Notes: generated by a model not told the origin, from the sequence alone. DNA of 64,000 bases from Streptomyces sp. JH14 (GCF_029428675.1 NZ_JAJNEL010000001.1:2852001-2916000); one strand, 5' to 3'; shown: positions 25,505 to 35,204, numbered from the stretch's first letter. A program made the numbers and translations.

Positions 25505-26115
25505 GGTGAAGGCCCTCGGCGACTCGGCGTCCGAACTCGGTGGCGGCCACGCTCGCCATCTGGCAGTCCGCTACCTGACCCAGGACGTCGGTCCCTGGCT
25601 GGAAGGACGCTTCACCGAAGCCACCGGGCGCGAGCTGTTCGCCGCGACCTCCCAGCTGGTCCACCTCGCCGGCTGGATGGCCCAGGACGAAGGCGACACC
25701 CCCGAACTCCGCGGGCTCGCGCAGGGTACTACGCCCACTCCTTCCGCCTGGCCGCCGAGGCCGGCGACGCGGAGCTGTCCGCGGCCGCCTTGCGGGGGCT
25801 CGCTGTCCAGTGCGTCGACCTGGGGTACCGAGCCGAGGCCGTTCAGCTCGGCGAAGCCTGCGTGGAGTACGGCCGCCACCTGGACAACCCGCGAGCCGTC
25901 GCCTACTACGAAGCCACCCTCGCAAACGCCGCGTCCCAGGACGACGACCGCCACATGGCGACCAAGCACCTCGCCATGTCCGAGACCGCCATCGGCAGAC
26001 CCGCTACCGCAGGCAGCGATTCCTGGGCCGCCCACTACTCCCCCGGCCGCTGGGCCCACGAATCCGGGATGATCCTCTCCCGCCTCGGCGACCTCGACGC
26101 CGCCGAAGGGGCTCG
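25505..26115 (+). pseudogene. TPR-containing regulator fragment (frameshifted)
   Basis: The middle and C-terminal part of a Streptomyces XRE/TPR-type regulator. The first stretch (GGGHARHLAVRYLTQDVGPW, FAATSQLVHLAGWMAQDEGD) is followed by a frameshift around 25720, after which helical TPR-like sequence continues in another frame (YYAHSFRLAAEAGDAELSAA, YYEATLANAASQDDDRHMAT). The HTH domain is absent and the end is lost near 26115. No product is expected. Confidence 0.6.
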
Positions 26116-26391
26116 ACCCGGCGACGGTAGAAGCCGACACGACCAGCCACACCCAAATCACCACAAATCGCCCCAATGGGACACCCTCAGAAGGTCTACA
26201 CCCAAACCCCATCGCTCCTGGGCTAATCCATGTGCACTCGCAGTCAAACCGATCGCTGTGCAAAATCTAGGCTCGCTGTCAGTACAACTGCAGCAGAACA
26301 TTTACATCTGCTGCGGAGCGCTGCCCACCCGAGTGCTGATAGCGGCCGTGTTCGCACGAGCAGGAGTGGGCCTGTTGAAGGAGCGATCCGT

Positions 26392-28008
26392 ATGTCGACC
26401 AAGACCAGTCAACCCGGCCGGCGGTCAAAGCTGTGGGCCGTAGGGGTCTCGGGCGCGCTCGCGCTGGGAGCCCTTGCCTCCTGGCCTGCGGGAGCGGCCG
26501 TGCTCGGGGGCCACACGGCCCCGGGCGGCCATGCCAAGGCACGTGTCTCCGTGCAGCCGGACTGGGCCAGCGCCGGGCAGAACAACCACAACACCCGGTA
26601 TGCCGCGACCGAACACACCATCAACTCGGCGAACGTAGGAAAGCTGAAGCCCAAGTGGACCTTCACCGCCGCCGGTAACATCTCGGCCACGGCGACCGTG
26701 GTCAAGGGAGTGGCCTACGTACCGGACTGGGGCGGGAAGCTCTGGGCGATCAACACCACTACGGGCAAGGCCATCTGGTCCCGCGATATCAGCTCCTACA
26801 ACGGCATCCCTGGTGATGTGTCGCGCACGAGCCCGGCGTACTCGAACGGCGAGCTCGTGATCGGCACCGGAGCACAGGGCGTCTCAGCGATGAAGAGCGC
26901 CTACATAGTGGGCATCGACGCCCGCACCGGCAAGATGCGGTGGCGTACCAAGGTCGACAAGGACCCGGCCACCATCATCACCAGCTCGCCGACCGTGGAC
27001 AACGGAGTGGTCTACTTCGGCACGTCCTCCAAGGGCGAGACCCTGAGCGGGCCGCAGACCTTCCGCGGATCGATCATCGCGGCCAGCGCCACCACTGGCA
27101 AGATTCTGTGGAAGACCTACACCATTCCCAAGGGCTACACGGGCGGCGCCATGTGGGGCAGCCAGCCGGTCGTCGATCACAAGACCGGCAATCTCTTCGT
27201 GGCCACCGGCAACAACTACACGACGCCTGACGGTGTTTGCACCGACCCCGGTCAGGCCGACTGCATCCCGCCGGTCGCGGAAAACCACATCGACAGCATC
27301 CTGGCGCTCAACCTCAAGAGCGGCAAGATCAAGTGGGCCCGCCCGACGCTGAGCGCGGACACCTGGACCGTACCCGTCCAGAACGGCGCACCCGACTACG
27401 ATTTCGGCAGCGCGCCCAACCTCTACACCACCACCGTGAACGGCAAGCGCACCGACCTGCTCGGCATCGGCCAGAAGAGCGGCATCTACTGGGCGCTCAA
27501 CCCGGCCACCGGCAAGGTGGTCTGGAAGACCGAGGCCGGACCGGGCGGATCGCTCGGCGGCATCGAGTGGGGCTCGGCCACCGACGGCAAGCGCATCTAC
27601 GCCGCGATCGCGAACGCGTCGCACAAGACGTACACGGTGACGTCGTACGACGGAAAGAAGACCACGACGACCGGTGGCCTGTGGGCGGCCCTCGACGCGG
27701 CCACCGGTAAGATCGTGTGGCAGACCGCCGACCCGCAGGGCGGCTACGTCGATGACGCCTTCGTCTCCGCTGCCAACGGCGTGGTGTACGCCGGCTCCGG
27801 CGCGCCCACCGGCAACAACATGTATGCCCTCGACGCCGAAACCGGCCAGATCAAGTGGGCCTTCCCCAGCGGCGGCTCTGTGTGGGCCGGCGCGTCGGTC
27901 GTCGACGGAAACGTCTACTGGGGCAGCGGCTACCGTACCGCCGGCCTCGGTCTCGGCTACAAGGGCGACAACGACAAGCTCTATGCCTTCTCGCTCAACG
28001 GAAAGTAA
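26392..28008 (+). CDS. Secreted PQQ-type beta-propeller protein (PVA dehydrogenase-like), copy 2
   Basis: Protein of 538 residues, homologous over its whole length to the product of 22994-24637. The signal peptide is residues 1-35 (RRSKLWAVGVSGALALGALA). The mature part starts DWASAGQNNHNTRYAA; blades end in ALDAATGKIVWQT and similar. The vicinal Cys pair of copy 1 is absent (the equivalent site reads SGPQTFRGS). It is more GC-rich than copy 1, so the two are diverged homologues rather than a recent duplication. AAGGAG lies eight bases before the ATG, and a terminator follows. Whether it binds PQQ is not shown. Confidence 0.75.
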   Translation: MSTKTSQPGRRSKLWAVGVSGALALGALASWPAGAAVLGGHTAPGGHAKARVSVQPDWASAGQNNHNTRYAATEHTINSANVGKLKPKWTFTAAGNISATATVVKGVAYVPDWGGKLWAINTTTGKAIWSRDISSYNGIPGDVSRTSPAYSNGELVIGTGAQGVSAMKSAYIVGIDARTGKMRWRTKVDKDPATIITSSPTVDNGVVYFGTSSKGETLSGPQTFRGSIIAASATTGKILWKTYTIPKGYTGGAMWGSQPVVDHKTGNLFVATGNNYTTPDGVCTDPGQADCIPPVAENHIDSILALNLKSGKIKWARPTLSADTWTVPVQNGAPDYDFGSAPNLYTTTVNGKRTDLLGIGQKSGIYWALNPATGKVVWKTEAGPGGSLGGIEWGSATDGKRIYAAIANASHKTYTVTSYDGKKTTTTGGLWAALDAATGKIVWQTADPQGGYVDDAFVSAANGVVYAGSGAPTGNNMYALDAETGQIKWAFPSGGSVWAGASVVDGNVYWGSGYRTAGLGLGYKGDNDKLYAFSLNGK

Positions 28009-28101
28009 GTAACAACTGTGACCGTGCCACTGGACGACGGTGGCGCGGTGGAGCGTGGGCCAGGGCGCGCCCAAGGGGCTCGAACGCTTCGACCGTGAAG
28101 T

Positions 28102-28147
28102 GAACCGTGGGACACCTCGCCGAGACAGGCGGCGTGTCCCACGGTTC
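28102..28147 (+). terminator. Terminator of propeller gene 2
   Basis: A 14-base perfect inverted repeat with an 18-base loop, about 95 bases after the stop. Confidence 0.65.
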
Positions 28148-28379
28148 GCTCCAAAGACGGATCCGCCAGCGACCGGACCCGCCGGCTCCCGGCCGCGATC
28201 CAGTCGAACCCTCGCATCCCTTCGCGGGAAGGCATGCCTGGGAGCTGGAGATGTACGCCCCCTGACCAGCCGGCACAAAGACGGCATCCATCTCACCAAG
28301 TCGGTGCGCGATCCGCGGCGGAAGGACCTGCCGCAGTTTCAGCAGCGCCGACAGCGCAGCTTGGTCGCCGCCGAGAACA

Positions 28380-28470
28380 CCGCTGGATTCCGGCGGAACC
28401 TACGGCTCGCCCCGAGTCCATGCCGTCCTCAAGTGTGGCGACGAGCCGGCGGAACATGCCGACGTGCCAA
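28380..28470 (+). pseudogene. IS3-family transposase scrap
   Basis: About 30 codons reading GGTYGSPRVHAVLK and following, the conserved start of the OrfB transposase DNA-binding/catalytic region in IS3 elements. Nothing else of the element is recognisable. Confidence 0.45.
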
Positions 28471-28623
28471 GGATCGCTAGGGCGGCCACAGCCACCGCAG
28501 CATGACGTACGCGCACCAGAGCCCCCTCAGATACATGGCCGGGCCAGCGTGCCGGACGGATGCCAGACAGTACGCTGAATCCAGCGGGACAGGGCCCGCA
28601 GCACAGTGTCCAGGAGGTGCTTC

Positions 28624-28731
28624 ATGACGGCCGAGATGGTGGCCCCGGCGTGGATGCATGAGCAGATCACGGCGGAGGAATACGAGTCCTGGTCCGAGGA
28701 GCAGTGCGCCGGTATCGAGATCGGGCCCTAG
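28624..28731 (+). pseudogene. Uma2 family endonuclease N-terminal fragment
   Basis: 35 codons identical in style to the start of Streptomyces Uma2 (DUF820) proteins: MTAEMVAPAWMHEQITAEEY, then SWSEEQCAGIEI. The reading frame then ends at a TAG, where an unrelated gene end from the other strand begins. A good ribosome site (AGGAGG) is still present. The catalytic part is missing. Confidence 0.65.
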
Positions 28732-28732
28732 T

Positions 28733-29017
28733 GATGCCAGCCCAGATGTCCAGGGCCTCGCGCGCCTGCGCGAATGTACTAACGCCCAGGCTCAGCCTCA
28801 CGGGTAGGCCGGCACCGCCCTCCCCGTACGACTCAGCCCTCACGCCCGGTAGAGCCTCTGTCAGACGCCGCAGATCATCATCAGCGCGCGCCCAAGCATC
28901 CAAGTAGCAGTCGCTCGGCTCGTACCAGGAAGCGACGGACAACAACCTGTCGGCGAGGCTCAATGCCTCAGCCAGGTCCCCGGTCCGCAACACGGGCCAG
29001 GCACATGTGTTCCCCAT
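28733..29017 (-). pseudogene. Hypothetical protein, 3' truncated
   Basis: About 95 codons of an unrecognised protein (TGDLAEALSLADRLLSVASW, CYLDAWARADDDLRRLTEAL, VSTFAQAREALDIWAGI). Codon use and amino acid pattern look like real coding sequence, but it runs directly into the Uma2 fragment near 28732, so its C-terminus is lost or replaced by an Arg-rich tail. The function is unknown. Confidence 0.5.
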
Positions 29018-29414
29018 ATCCGCATCCTGCCAGAGTGATCGTTCTCCCAGATGTACGCAGCCATGTAGAGACAGTCAACGGAGACAGGACAGCCCTCTAC
29101 AGCCCTCTGCAGCCCTGGCGCGGTAAGAGTTTCCCTACTTCATCAAGCCCCGGCTCCGCTCCGCGCGACGCTCCTGCCTTCGACCCGCTCCGCGCGGGCT
29201 GCGCCAACGCGCGCCCACGCGTGGGTAGGCCGGCCGACATGAGTCGATCTCCCGTAGAGCGCGGCCATGGTCAGAACAGAGCCTCCGGCGGGGGATCGGC
29301 CGGCACCGGGATGGAGGGGGCACCGTCGTCGACTGCGGGTCCGTCGTGGCGGATGTTGGGGGCTCCCATCCCGCCCCCAACGACCCGGGCAGAGCCGAGC
29401 AGGCGCGGTTCATG
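29018..29414. other. Unrecognised stretch
   Basis: About 400 bases without a supported gene. GC-rich, Arg-coding short frames only. It separates the truncated hypothetical gene from the Lrp remnant. Confidence 0.4.
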
Positions 29415-29730
29415 GTGTGTGGGTCGACGGCGTACGGGATGGCAGCGGGGGAAGGTAGTGGGTTGAGCAGCGTGGCCAGCTTGTCCTCGAAAGGCCGCTG
29501 GTAGGCGCGAGATCTGCGGTGACCACGCGCAGCAGGTAGTCGGGGTGCCTAACAGTCGCTCCGCCTGGATCACCTCGGGGATGGCTGCGAGCTCTTGGTC
29601 GAAGGCCGCGAGCTGTTCGCGGTCACCGTGGCCCAGGTGGACGAAGACCAGGACCTCGAAGCCCAGGCCGACGGCGGCGGCGTTGAGGGCGGCGTGGTAG
29701 CCGCTGATCACGCCGGTGCCTGACCGGCGC
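29415..29730 (-). pseudogene. Lrp/AsnC family regulator remnant
   Basis: The C-terminal ligand-binding (RAM) domain of an Lrp/AsnC regulator: GVISGYHAALNAAAVGLGFE, HGDREQLAAFDQELAAIPEV, then after a one-base deletion YLLRVVTADLA, and after another one YQRPFEDKLATL. The N-terminal HTH is absent (a stop codon stands just before). It is divergent from the FAD oxidoreductase, which it may once have controlled. Its last 27 or so bases recur at 31909. Confidence 0.65.
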
Positions 29731-29879
29731 GGTACTCAGAGCCTGGGCGGCGCCTGCAAGCGTTGGACAACCCGGCTCCTGAGGGGAAGGCTGGATTGGC
29801 GAGGGCCGCGCCCTCGTCCTCGCTGGTGGTGGCTCGCTCGGCGGAGCCTTGGCACCCCCCTCACGTCAGAGGAGCGCTG

Positions 29880-31478
29880 ATGACACCTACCTTCGACGCG
29901 GTCGTGATCGGGTCCGGCGTGAACGGCTTGGTCGCCGCTGCCCAGCTGGCCAAGGGCGGCTGGTCGGTGGCCCTCATCGAAGGAAGCGACCGGCTGGGCG
30001 GCTTCATTGCCACCGAGGAGCGGACTCTGCCTGGCTACCTGCACGACACGTACTCCTCGTGGCACCCGCTGTTCGTGTCCGGCGGGGCCTACGCCGCCCT
30101 CGGTGAGGACCTGCACCGTCACGGTTTGGAGTATCGCAACACCGACGGACTGATCACGGGCACCGTCACCGACGAAGGGCGCGTGGTCCTTGCCCACCGC
30201 GACCCCGCGGCCACCGCCGAGATGTTCGGCCACTCCGAGGACCGGACCGCCTACCTCACCCTGCTGCAGAGGTTCCTCGACAACGCCGACGCACTGGGCG
30301 GCATCCTGGGCGGTGAACCACGCTCGCCCCGTGTGCTCCGGCATGTGGTGAAACTGCTGCGCCGCGAGCGCTTCAGTGGCACCGAGGAGTGGTTGCGGGC
30401 CGCCGTGACCAGCGGCCGCTCCTACTGCCGCGGCACCTTCCGCGGCGACGAGCCTGATGTGCTGTGGATACCCTGGCTGCTGCACGCCGGACTGTCTCCG
30501 GACCACGCCTTGGGCGGCCTGACGCTGCCTGTCATGGCCGCGACCCTGCACGGTTTCGGCATGCCCGTGGTGGCGGGCGGCGCCCGGAACTTCGTCCGCG
30601 CCTTCGAGGCACTGCTCGGCGAGCTCGGGGTGCACATCTCCACGGGGCAGTCGGCGGAGCGGCTGCTCCTCACAGGCGGCCGGGTCATGGGCGTCGCCAC
30701 CGACGGCGAAACCATCCTGGCCCGCCACGCCGTCCTGGTCTCGGTAACCCCGACCGCGCTGTACGGCGAGCTACTGCCACAGGACGCGCCCGTCCCGCCC
30801 TCCATCCGCGACGAGGCCCTGCGCTATCGGTACGGACGCGCTGCGATGCAGCTCCACGTCGCCCTCTCCGCCCCGCTCGGCTGGCGCGATGCGCGCCTGG
30901 CCGGCGTACCGCTGGTCCATCTCAGCGACGGGTCCGCGAGCACCGCGATCGCGTGCGCGGAGGCCGAGGCGGGACTGCTGCCGCGCAGGCCCACACTGGT
31001 CGTCGGCCAGCAGTATGTGCTGGACCCTTCACGCGTGCCGGACGGCGCGGCTACCTTGTGGATCCAGCTCCAAGAACTGCCCTACAAGCCGACCGGCGAC
31101 GCGGCGGGCGAACTGGACGCCCACGGCCGCTGGACGAAGGAGCTGACCGAGGGATACGTCCAACGGGTCCTCGCCAGGATCGCGCTTCACGCGCCCGACC
31201 TGCCGGAGAAACTACTCGCCTGGGACGCCGTCACACCGTCGGACCTGATGGCGCACAATCCGAACGCGGTCAACGGCGACCCCTACGGCGGCTCGGCCGA
31301 ACTCGACCAGGCCCTGCTGTGGCGCCCCCTACCGGGCGCGGCCCGGCACGCCACACCTGTACCCGGCTTGTGGCACATCGGCGCCTCGACCCACCCCGGC
31401 CCGGGCCTCGGCGCAGGGTCGGGGCACCTCGTGGCCCAGCACCTCATCCGCAGCAGGCGCCGGAGCAGCCGCCGCTGA
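29880..31478 (+). CDS. FAD-dependent oxidoreductase (CrtI/PYROXD2-like)
   Basis: Flavoprotein of 532 residues. The N-terminal dinucleotide fold is VVIGSGVNGLVAAAQLAKGG with the acidic end of strand 2 at LIEGSDRLGG. The C-terminal FAD-binding motif is LWHIGASTHPGPGLGAGSGH, as in phytoene desaturase-like and PYROXD2-like enzymes. No membrane segment or signal is seen. GAGGAG precedes the ATG at 29880. No carotenoid or other pathway genes accompany it, so the substrate is unknown. The broken Lrp gene next to it suggests that a former regulator has been lost. Confidence 0.8.
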   Translation: MTPTFDAVVIGSGVNGLVAAAQLAKGGWSVALIEGSDRLGGFIATEERTLPGYLHDTYSSWHPLFVSGGAYAALGEDLHRHGLEYRNTDGLITGTVTDEGRVVLAHRDPAATAEMFGHSEDRTAYLTLLQRFLDNADALGGILGGEPRSPRVLRHVVKLLRRERFSGTEEWLRAAVTSGRSYCRGTFRGDEPDVLWIPWLLHAGLSPDHALGGLTLPVMAATLHGFGMPVVAGGARNFVRAFEALLGELGVHISTGQSAERLLLTGGRVMGVATDGETILARHAVLVSVTPTALYGELLPQDAPVPPSIRDEALRYRYGRAAMQLHVALSAPLGWRDARLAGVPLVHLSDGSASTAIACAEAEAGLLPRRPTLVVGQQYVLDPSRVPDGAATLWIQLQELPYKPTGDAAGELDAHGRWTKELTEGYVQRVLARIALHAPDLPEKLLAWDAVTPSDLMAHNPNAVNGDPYGGSAELDQALLWRPLPGAARHATPVPGLWHIGASTHPGPGLGAGSGHLVAQHLIRSRRRSSRR

Positions 31479-31651
31479 CACGCGGTGAGGTGGGCATCTG
31501 TCCGGTCACCCACGTCGACGGCACTACGGCCCGCTTCCGCTACTGACCACGTGGACGCCCGAGCCAACACGGCCCGGCCCGTCTCAGCTCCCGTCTCATT
31601 CAGCCCCGTCCACGGGCGTTCAGGCCAGTCCCCGAACCGTTGCGGCTCGAA

Positions 31652-31695
31652 CTCCTGAAGCGGGTGTCGCAGGTTCGAATCCTGCCGGAGCACCA
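31652..31695 (+). repeat. tRNA-Arg 3' end, copy 3 (attachment-site remnant)
   Basis: Matches the tRNA 3' end with a substitution after the anticodon loop (CTCCTGAAG) and two bases lost in the acceptor (CCGGAGCACCA). A hairpin with a TTTT tail follows at 31698-31735. Confidence 0.88.
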
Positions 31696-32023
31696 GGCAA
31701 AAGGCCCCGAACCGATCATGGTCCGGGGCCTTTTGACGCCACCATTTGACGGCAGTCGCGTCTCAACGCGAGCAGGCCGACTCATCGCGCGGGCTTCATG
31801 ACGTGCCCCAATGCGACAAGGCCGCCGAGCGGTGCCATGACCCATCCTCACAGTCGTTCGTACAGTGGCGCGCTCCACCTTGACGCCCTGAACCACGCCC
31901 GCTCCACGGTGTGTGGGTCGACGGCGTACGGGATGGGAGCTGGGGTGAATGGTTGGTTGATGGAGCAAACAAGGGGTGCTATGCCTGCTCCAGCTCATGA
32001 AAACCCGGTGGAGGGGGTCAGCG
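31696..32023. other. Intergenic stretch with Lrp scrap
   Basis: 328 bases holding the terminator of copy 3 and, at 31909-31945, a short piece nearly identical to the end of the Lrp remnant at 29415-29460 (IPYAVDPHT on the minus strand). No gene is seen. Confidence 0.5.
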
Positions 32024-32851
32024 ATGGCAGAGCGGGCGTGGGCCACGGCGGGCAGGAAGGCCAGTCCCGACCGGAGGTCGCCGGGCCGGCCGCGGCTCAC
32101 GGGCGTGGTGCTGATCGCGTTGTCTCTGCTGTGGGCGGTGCTGAGCTACCTGGCGTTCACGGTGTGGGTGCCGGGCCAACAGACGCGCTACGAGCACTAC
32201 CGGGCAGCCGAGCCGTGCCCCGCGCAGGCGACCCCGCAGGAGGTTGCTGCGAAGGACTGCCTCACTACCTGGCACTTCACCGTCGCGAAGACCGAGTCCA
32301 CGTTCGCAGGAAAGGTCAGGAACTACGAGGCGACTCTCAAGGACAAGCGCGACGACTCCTGGCAGAGGGTCGTGCGGTTCAGCGACTCCGGGCCGCTCTT
32401 CGACGAGCTGCATCGGGGTGACGAGGTCATCGCGACCGGCTGGCGCCGCGACATCGTCGTCCTCAGCAAGGACCGCGTCCGCCAGAACACCTCCGACGCA
32501 CCCCGCGACGAGCACCAGGGGAATGCCGCCATGGGCGTCCTCGTCGCCCTCCTCGCGGCCCAGTCGCTGGTATTCGGCGCGGTCCGCCTGGCCAGGCCGA
32601 CCGCCTACGCGCCCTTCGTCTGGGAGCCGTACGGCAGGTGGCTGGCCTTCACCAACATCTGCGTCGGCGTGGGTGTGGGGGCCGCGTCGGGGTGGCTCGA
32701 CATCCCGTGGTGGACCGTGCTCGTGACCGTGCCGGTCGTGGTGTGCGCAGTGATGGTGCGACTCCTGCGCCAGCAGCGGCGCGCGGCGGCGTCCTCGGCG
32801 AGGGCGCGGCGGCCGAGGTGGCAACAGGACTCGCGAGTGAGCTCGCGATAG
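32024..32851 (+). CDS. Hypothetical membrane protein
   Basis: Protein of 275 residues of unknown function. One hydrophobic segment near residues 25-47 (VVLIALSLLWAVLSYLAF), then a soluble part of about 110 residues with two Cys (EPCPAQ, KDCLTTW) that is probably outside the cell, then three hydrophobic segments and an Arg-rich cytoplasmic tail. GGAGGGG precedes the ATG. It is the only gene of its segment, between tRNA copies 3 and 4. Confidence 0.6.
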   Translation: MAERAWATAGRKASPDRRSPGRPRLTGVVLIALSLLWAVLSYLAFTVWVPGQQTRYEHYRAAEPCPAQATPQEVAAKDCLTTWHFTVAKTESTFAGKVRNYEATLKDKRDDSWQRVVRFSDSGPLFDELHRGDEVIATGWRRDIVVLSKDRVRQNTSDAPRDEHQGNAAMGVLVALLAAQSLVFGAVRLARPTAYAPFVWEPYGRWLAFTNICVGVGVGAASGWLDIPWWTVLVTVPVVVCAVMVRLLRQQRRAAASSARARRPRWQQDSRVSSR

Positions 32852-32987
32852 TTCAGAAGTTCCCCCGTGCCACAACCGCGCCCGATCGGGCGGGGACTCA
32901 CGGGGAACCGCGGCTGCTGGGGCCGCCGAAGCCAGTAGCCGCCGAAGTCGGCATCCCCCAGGTCAGACCCCAACTCGCCCCACCACG

Positions 32988-33032
32988 CTCCTCACGCGGG
33001 TGTCGCAGGTTCGAATCCTGCCGGGGGCACCA
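32988..33032 (+). repeat. tRNA-Arg 3' end, copy 4 (attachment-site remnant)
   Basis: Matches the tRNA 3' end including CCA, except for CTCCTCACGC after the anticodon. A nine-base hairpin follows at 33038-33069 with the same inner sequence as after copies 3 and 5. The left flank resembles that of copy 1. Confidence 0.9.
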
Positions 33033-33209
33033 GGCAAAAGGCCCCGAACCGATCATGGTCCGGGGCCTTCGAGAGGGTCCAGGCTCCTGACATCAGCGAC
33101 TGACACCAACAAGCGCGGATGACACTGGTCAACGGCGAACCTCAGCGGCCGGCCAGCCGAGGGACAGCGAGCAGGCGCCCTGTGGAGGATTTCGGACAGT
33201 CCGGCCCGG

Positions 33210-34676
33210 TCACCCAACCGATGCCAGGACGGGGGCGACGGGAACTGATGGAACTGACTGCTCGGCCCAGACGATCTTCCCGGTGGGGGTGAAGCGGGTT
33301 CCCCACCGCTCGGCGAACTGAGAGACAAGGAAGATTCCGCGACCGCCTTCGTCCATGTCCGTTGCGTAGCGCAGGTGCGGGGAGGTGCTACTGCCGTCGC
33401 TGACCTCCACCACCAGGGTGGTATCGCGCAGAAGGCGCAGGTGGACAGGGGGTGCACCGTAGCGGATGGCGTTGGTGACCAGCTCGCTGAGGATCAGTTC
33501 GGTGGCGAATGCCGTCTCCTCCAGATTCCACTCGGCCAGCTTCGCGAGCACCTCGGAGCGCAGGGCGGGCACCGAGGCGGGAATGGCCGGGATGTCCCAT
33601 TCGGCGATACGGTCACGGGGAAACGCGCGGGTGCGGGCGACCAGGAGAGCGGCGTCATCGACTGAACGGGCGGGTAGCACCTTCTCCAGGATCATCTCGC
33701 ACGTCTTTTCCGGGTCGAGCCCCACGCCGGAGAGCGTGTCGCACAGCAGCTTCAGGCCGCTCCCGATGTCGCGGTACCGGTTGTGGATGAGCCCGTCGGT
33801 GTAGAGCACGAGTTGCGTGTCCTCCGGCAGCCTCCGCTCGACGGCCTGAAAGCGCAGGCCGCCCAGCCCGAGCGGGGGTCCTGCGGGCAGGTCGACAGTC
33901 TCCACACGACCGTCCGGATGGACGATGACGGGCGGAAGGTGACCGGCTCTTGCCATCGTGCAGCTACGGGAGATCGGGTCGTAGATCGCATACAGGCAGG
34001 TAGCCACGACGTTCACATCCTGACTGGCGCCCGCCTCCGCATCCATCTGATTGACCACGTCGTCAAGGCGGGCCAGCAGCTCGTCGGGCGGCAGGTCAAG
34101 GGTGGAGAAATTGAGGACCGCGGTGCGCAGTCGACCCATGATGACAGCGGAGCGCAGGCCATGGCCGACCACGTCGCCGACCACCAGGGCGGTGCGGAAG
34201 CCCGGCAGAGGGATCACGTCGAACCAGTCCCCGCCGACCTCGGCCTCGGCGGGCACGTACCGGCACGCCACCCGGGCGGCGCTGGTGTCCGGCAGTACAC
34301 GGGGCAGCAAGCTGCGTTGCAGCGTGGTGGCGATGGCGTGCTCACGGGAATAGCGGCGGGCCAGCTGAGAGACAGCCAGGCCGACGACCAGCAGCAGCCC
34401 GGCGGTGACGATCTCGTCCGCGTTGTTGAAGCGGATGAAGCTTCCGTACGGAGTGGTGAAGAAGAAGACGAACCACGCGGCGGCGGACAAGGCCGTGAGG
34501 GCCGCGGCCCAGCGGTAGCCGAGGGCAGCCACCGCAGCCACGACCAACATCAGGATCAGGGCCACGTTCGTGTGGGACAGGGTGTCCCGGACCGGCAGCA
34601 GCACCGCGCTTACGGCAAGCGGGACTGCCACTGCAGCAAGGAGCGCGGTCAGCCCCTTGACCGGATGACGCGGCAT
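33210..34676 (-). CDS. Membrane SpoIIE phosphatase fused to an anti-sigma-type ATPase
   Basis: Protein of 488 residues with three parts. Residues 1-100: three to four transmembrane helices of the DUF4118 sensor kind. Residues about 120-320: PP2C/SpoIIE phosphatase with GGDWFDVIPL, VVGDVVGHGLRSAVIMGRLR, ARAGHLPPV and LYTDGLIHNR. Residues about 355-480: HATPase of the RsbW type with SELVTNAIRYG and DMDEGGRGIFLV. Such proteins switch sigma factor or antisigma-antagonist systems by both dephosphorylating and phosphorylating them. GGAGG five bases before the ATG at 34676 decides the start. No STAS partner is nearby; the target is unknown. Confidence 0.82.
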   Translation of the reverse strand: MPRHPVKGLTALLAAVAVPLAVSAVLLPVRDTLSHTNVALILMLVVAAVAALGYRWAAALTALSAAAWFVFFFTTPYGSFIRFNNADEIVTAGLLLVVGLAVSQLARRYSREHAIATTLQRSLLPRVLPDTSAARVACRYVPAEAEVGGDWFDVIPLPGFRTALVVGDVVGHGLRSAVIMGRLRTAVLNFSTLDLPPDELLARLDDVVNQMDAEAGASQDVNVVATCLYAIYDPISRSCTMARAGHLPPVIVHPDGRVETVDLPAGPPLGLGGLRFQAVERRLPEDTQLVLYTDGLIHNRYRDIGSGLKLLCDTLSGVGLDPEKTCEMILEKVLPARSVDDAALLVARTRAFPRDRIAEWDIPAIPASVPALRSEVLAKLAEWNLEETAFATELILSELVTNAIRYGAPPVHLRLLRDTTLVVEVSDGSSTSPHLRYATDMDEGGRGIFLVSQFAERWGTRFTPTGKIVWAEQSVPSVPVAPVLASVG

Positions 34677-34835
34677 GCACACCTCCCTTCCCACCGGTGT
34701 AGCAGGGCTCACGTGGGGCGGCCAGTCGATGCGGGTCCGGCCGAGCGGGTGGTGAGCCGGGGATGGATACGGTCCCAGACCATTGGGCTCGCGGTGCCGT
34801 AGCGGACAGTGATCTGCACGGTCTCCGCATCCGGT

Positions 34836-35204
34836 TCACCCTGGGTGTGTTGACGGGGGCGGGGCGTTCGCCGGGAGTCTCATGACGGCGAGCAGCGCCA
34901 TGTCGTCGTCGGTGTGTCCGCCAGTGTGCTGACGGACATCCGCCACCAAGGCGTCCAGCAGGGCTCCCGGTCCGGAAAAGCGGCGGCCGTGGAGGCGGTC
35001 CACCGGGTCGTAGAACGTGCCGTGGCTGTCACGGGCTTCGGTCACCCCGTCGGTGTACAGCAGGACGATCGCTCCCGGGGGGAAGCGCCATAGGTCCGCA
35101 TCGTGGCCCGAGGCATCGTCCAGGTCCCCCAGCCCCAGGGGGAGCTTGTAGTCCTGCGGCTCGAGCACCTGCAGGTGCGAGCCCTCGGCTGCCGGCAGCA
35201 GAGG
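34836..35204 (-). pseudogene. PP2C/SpoIIE phosphatase C-terminal fragment
   Basis: About 120 codons of the end of another SpoIIE-type phosphatase: LPAAEGSHLQVLEPQDYKLP, IVLLYTDGVTEARD, TDDDMALLAVMRLP. The first two thirds are missing; upstream the sequence turns into the flank of tRNA copy 5. It is not a duplicate of the intact gene beside it, from which it differs clearly. Confidence 0.75.

Noticed and set aside
26884..28299. Minus-strand open frame of 471 codons opposite propeller gene 2
   Set aside because: Shadow of the propeller gene; no homology and no ribosome site.
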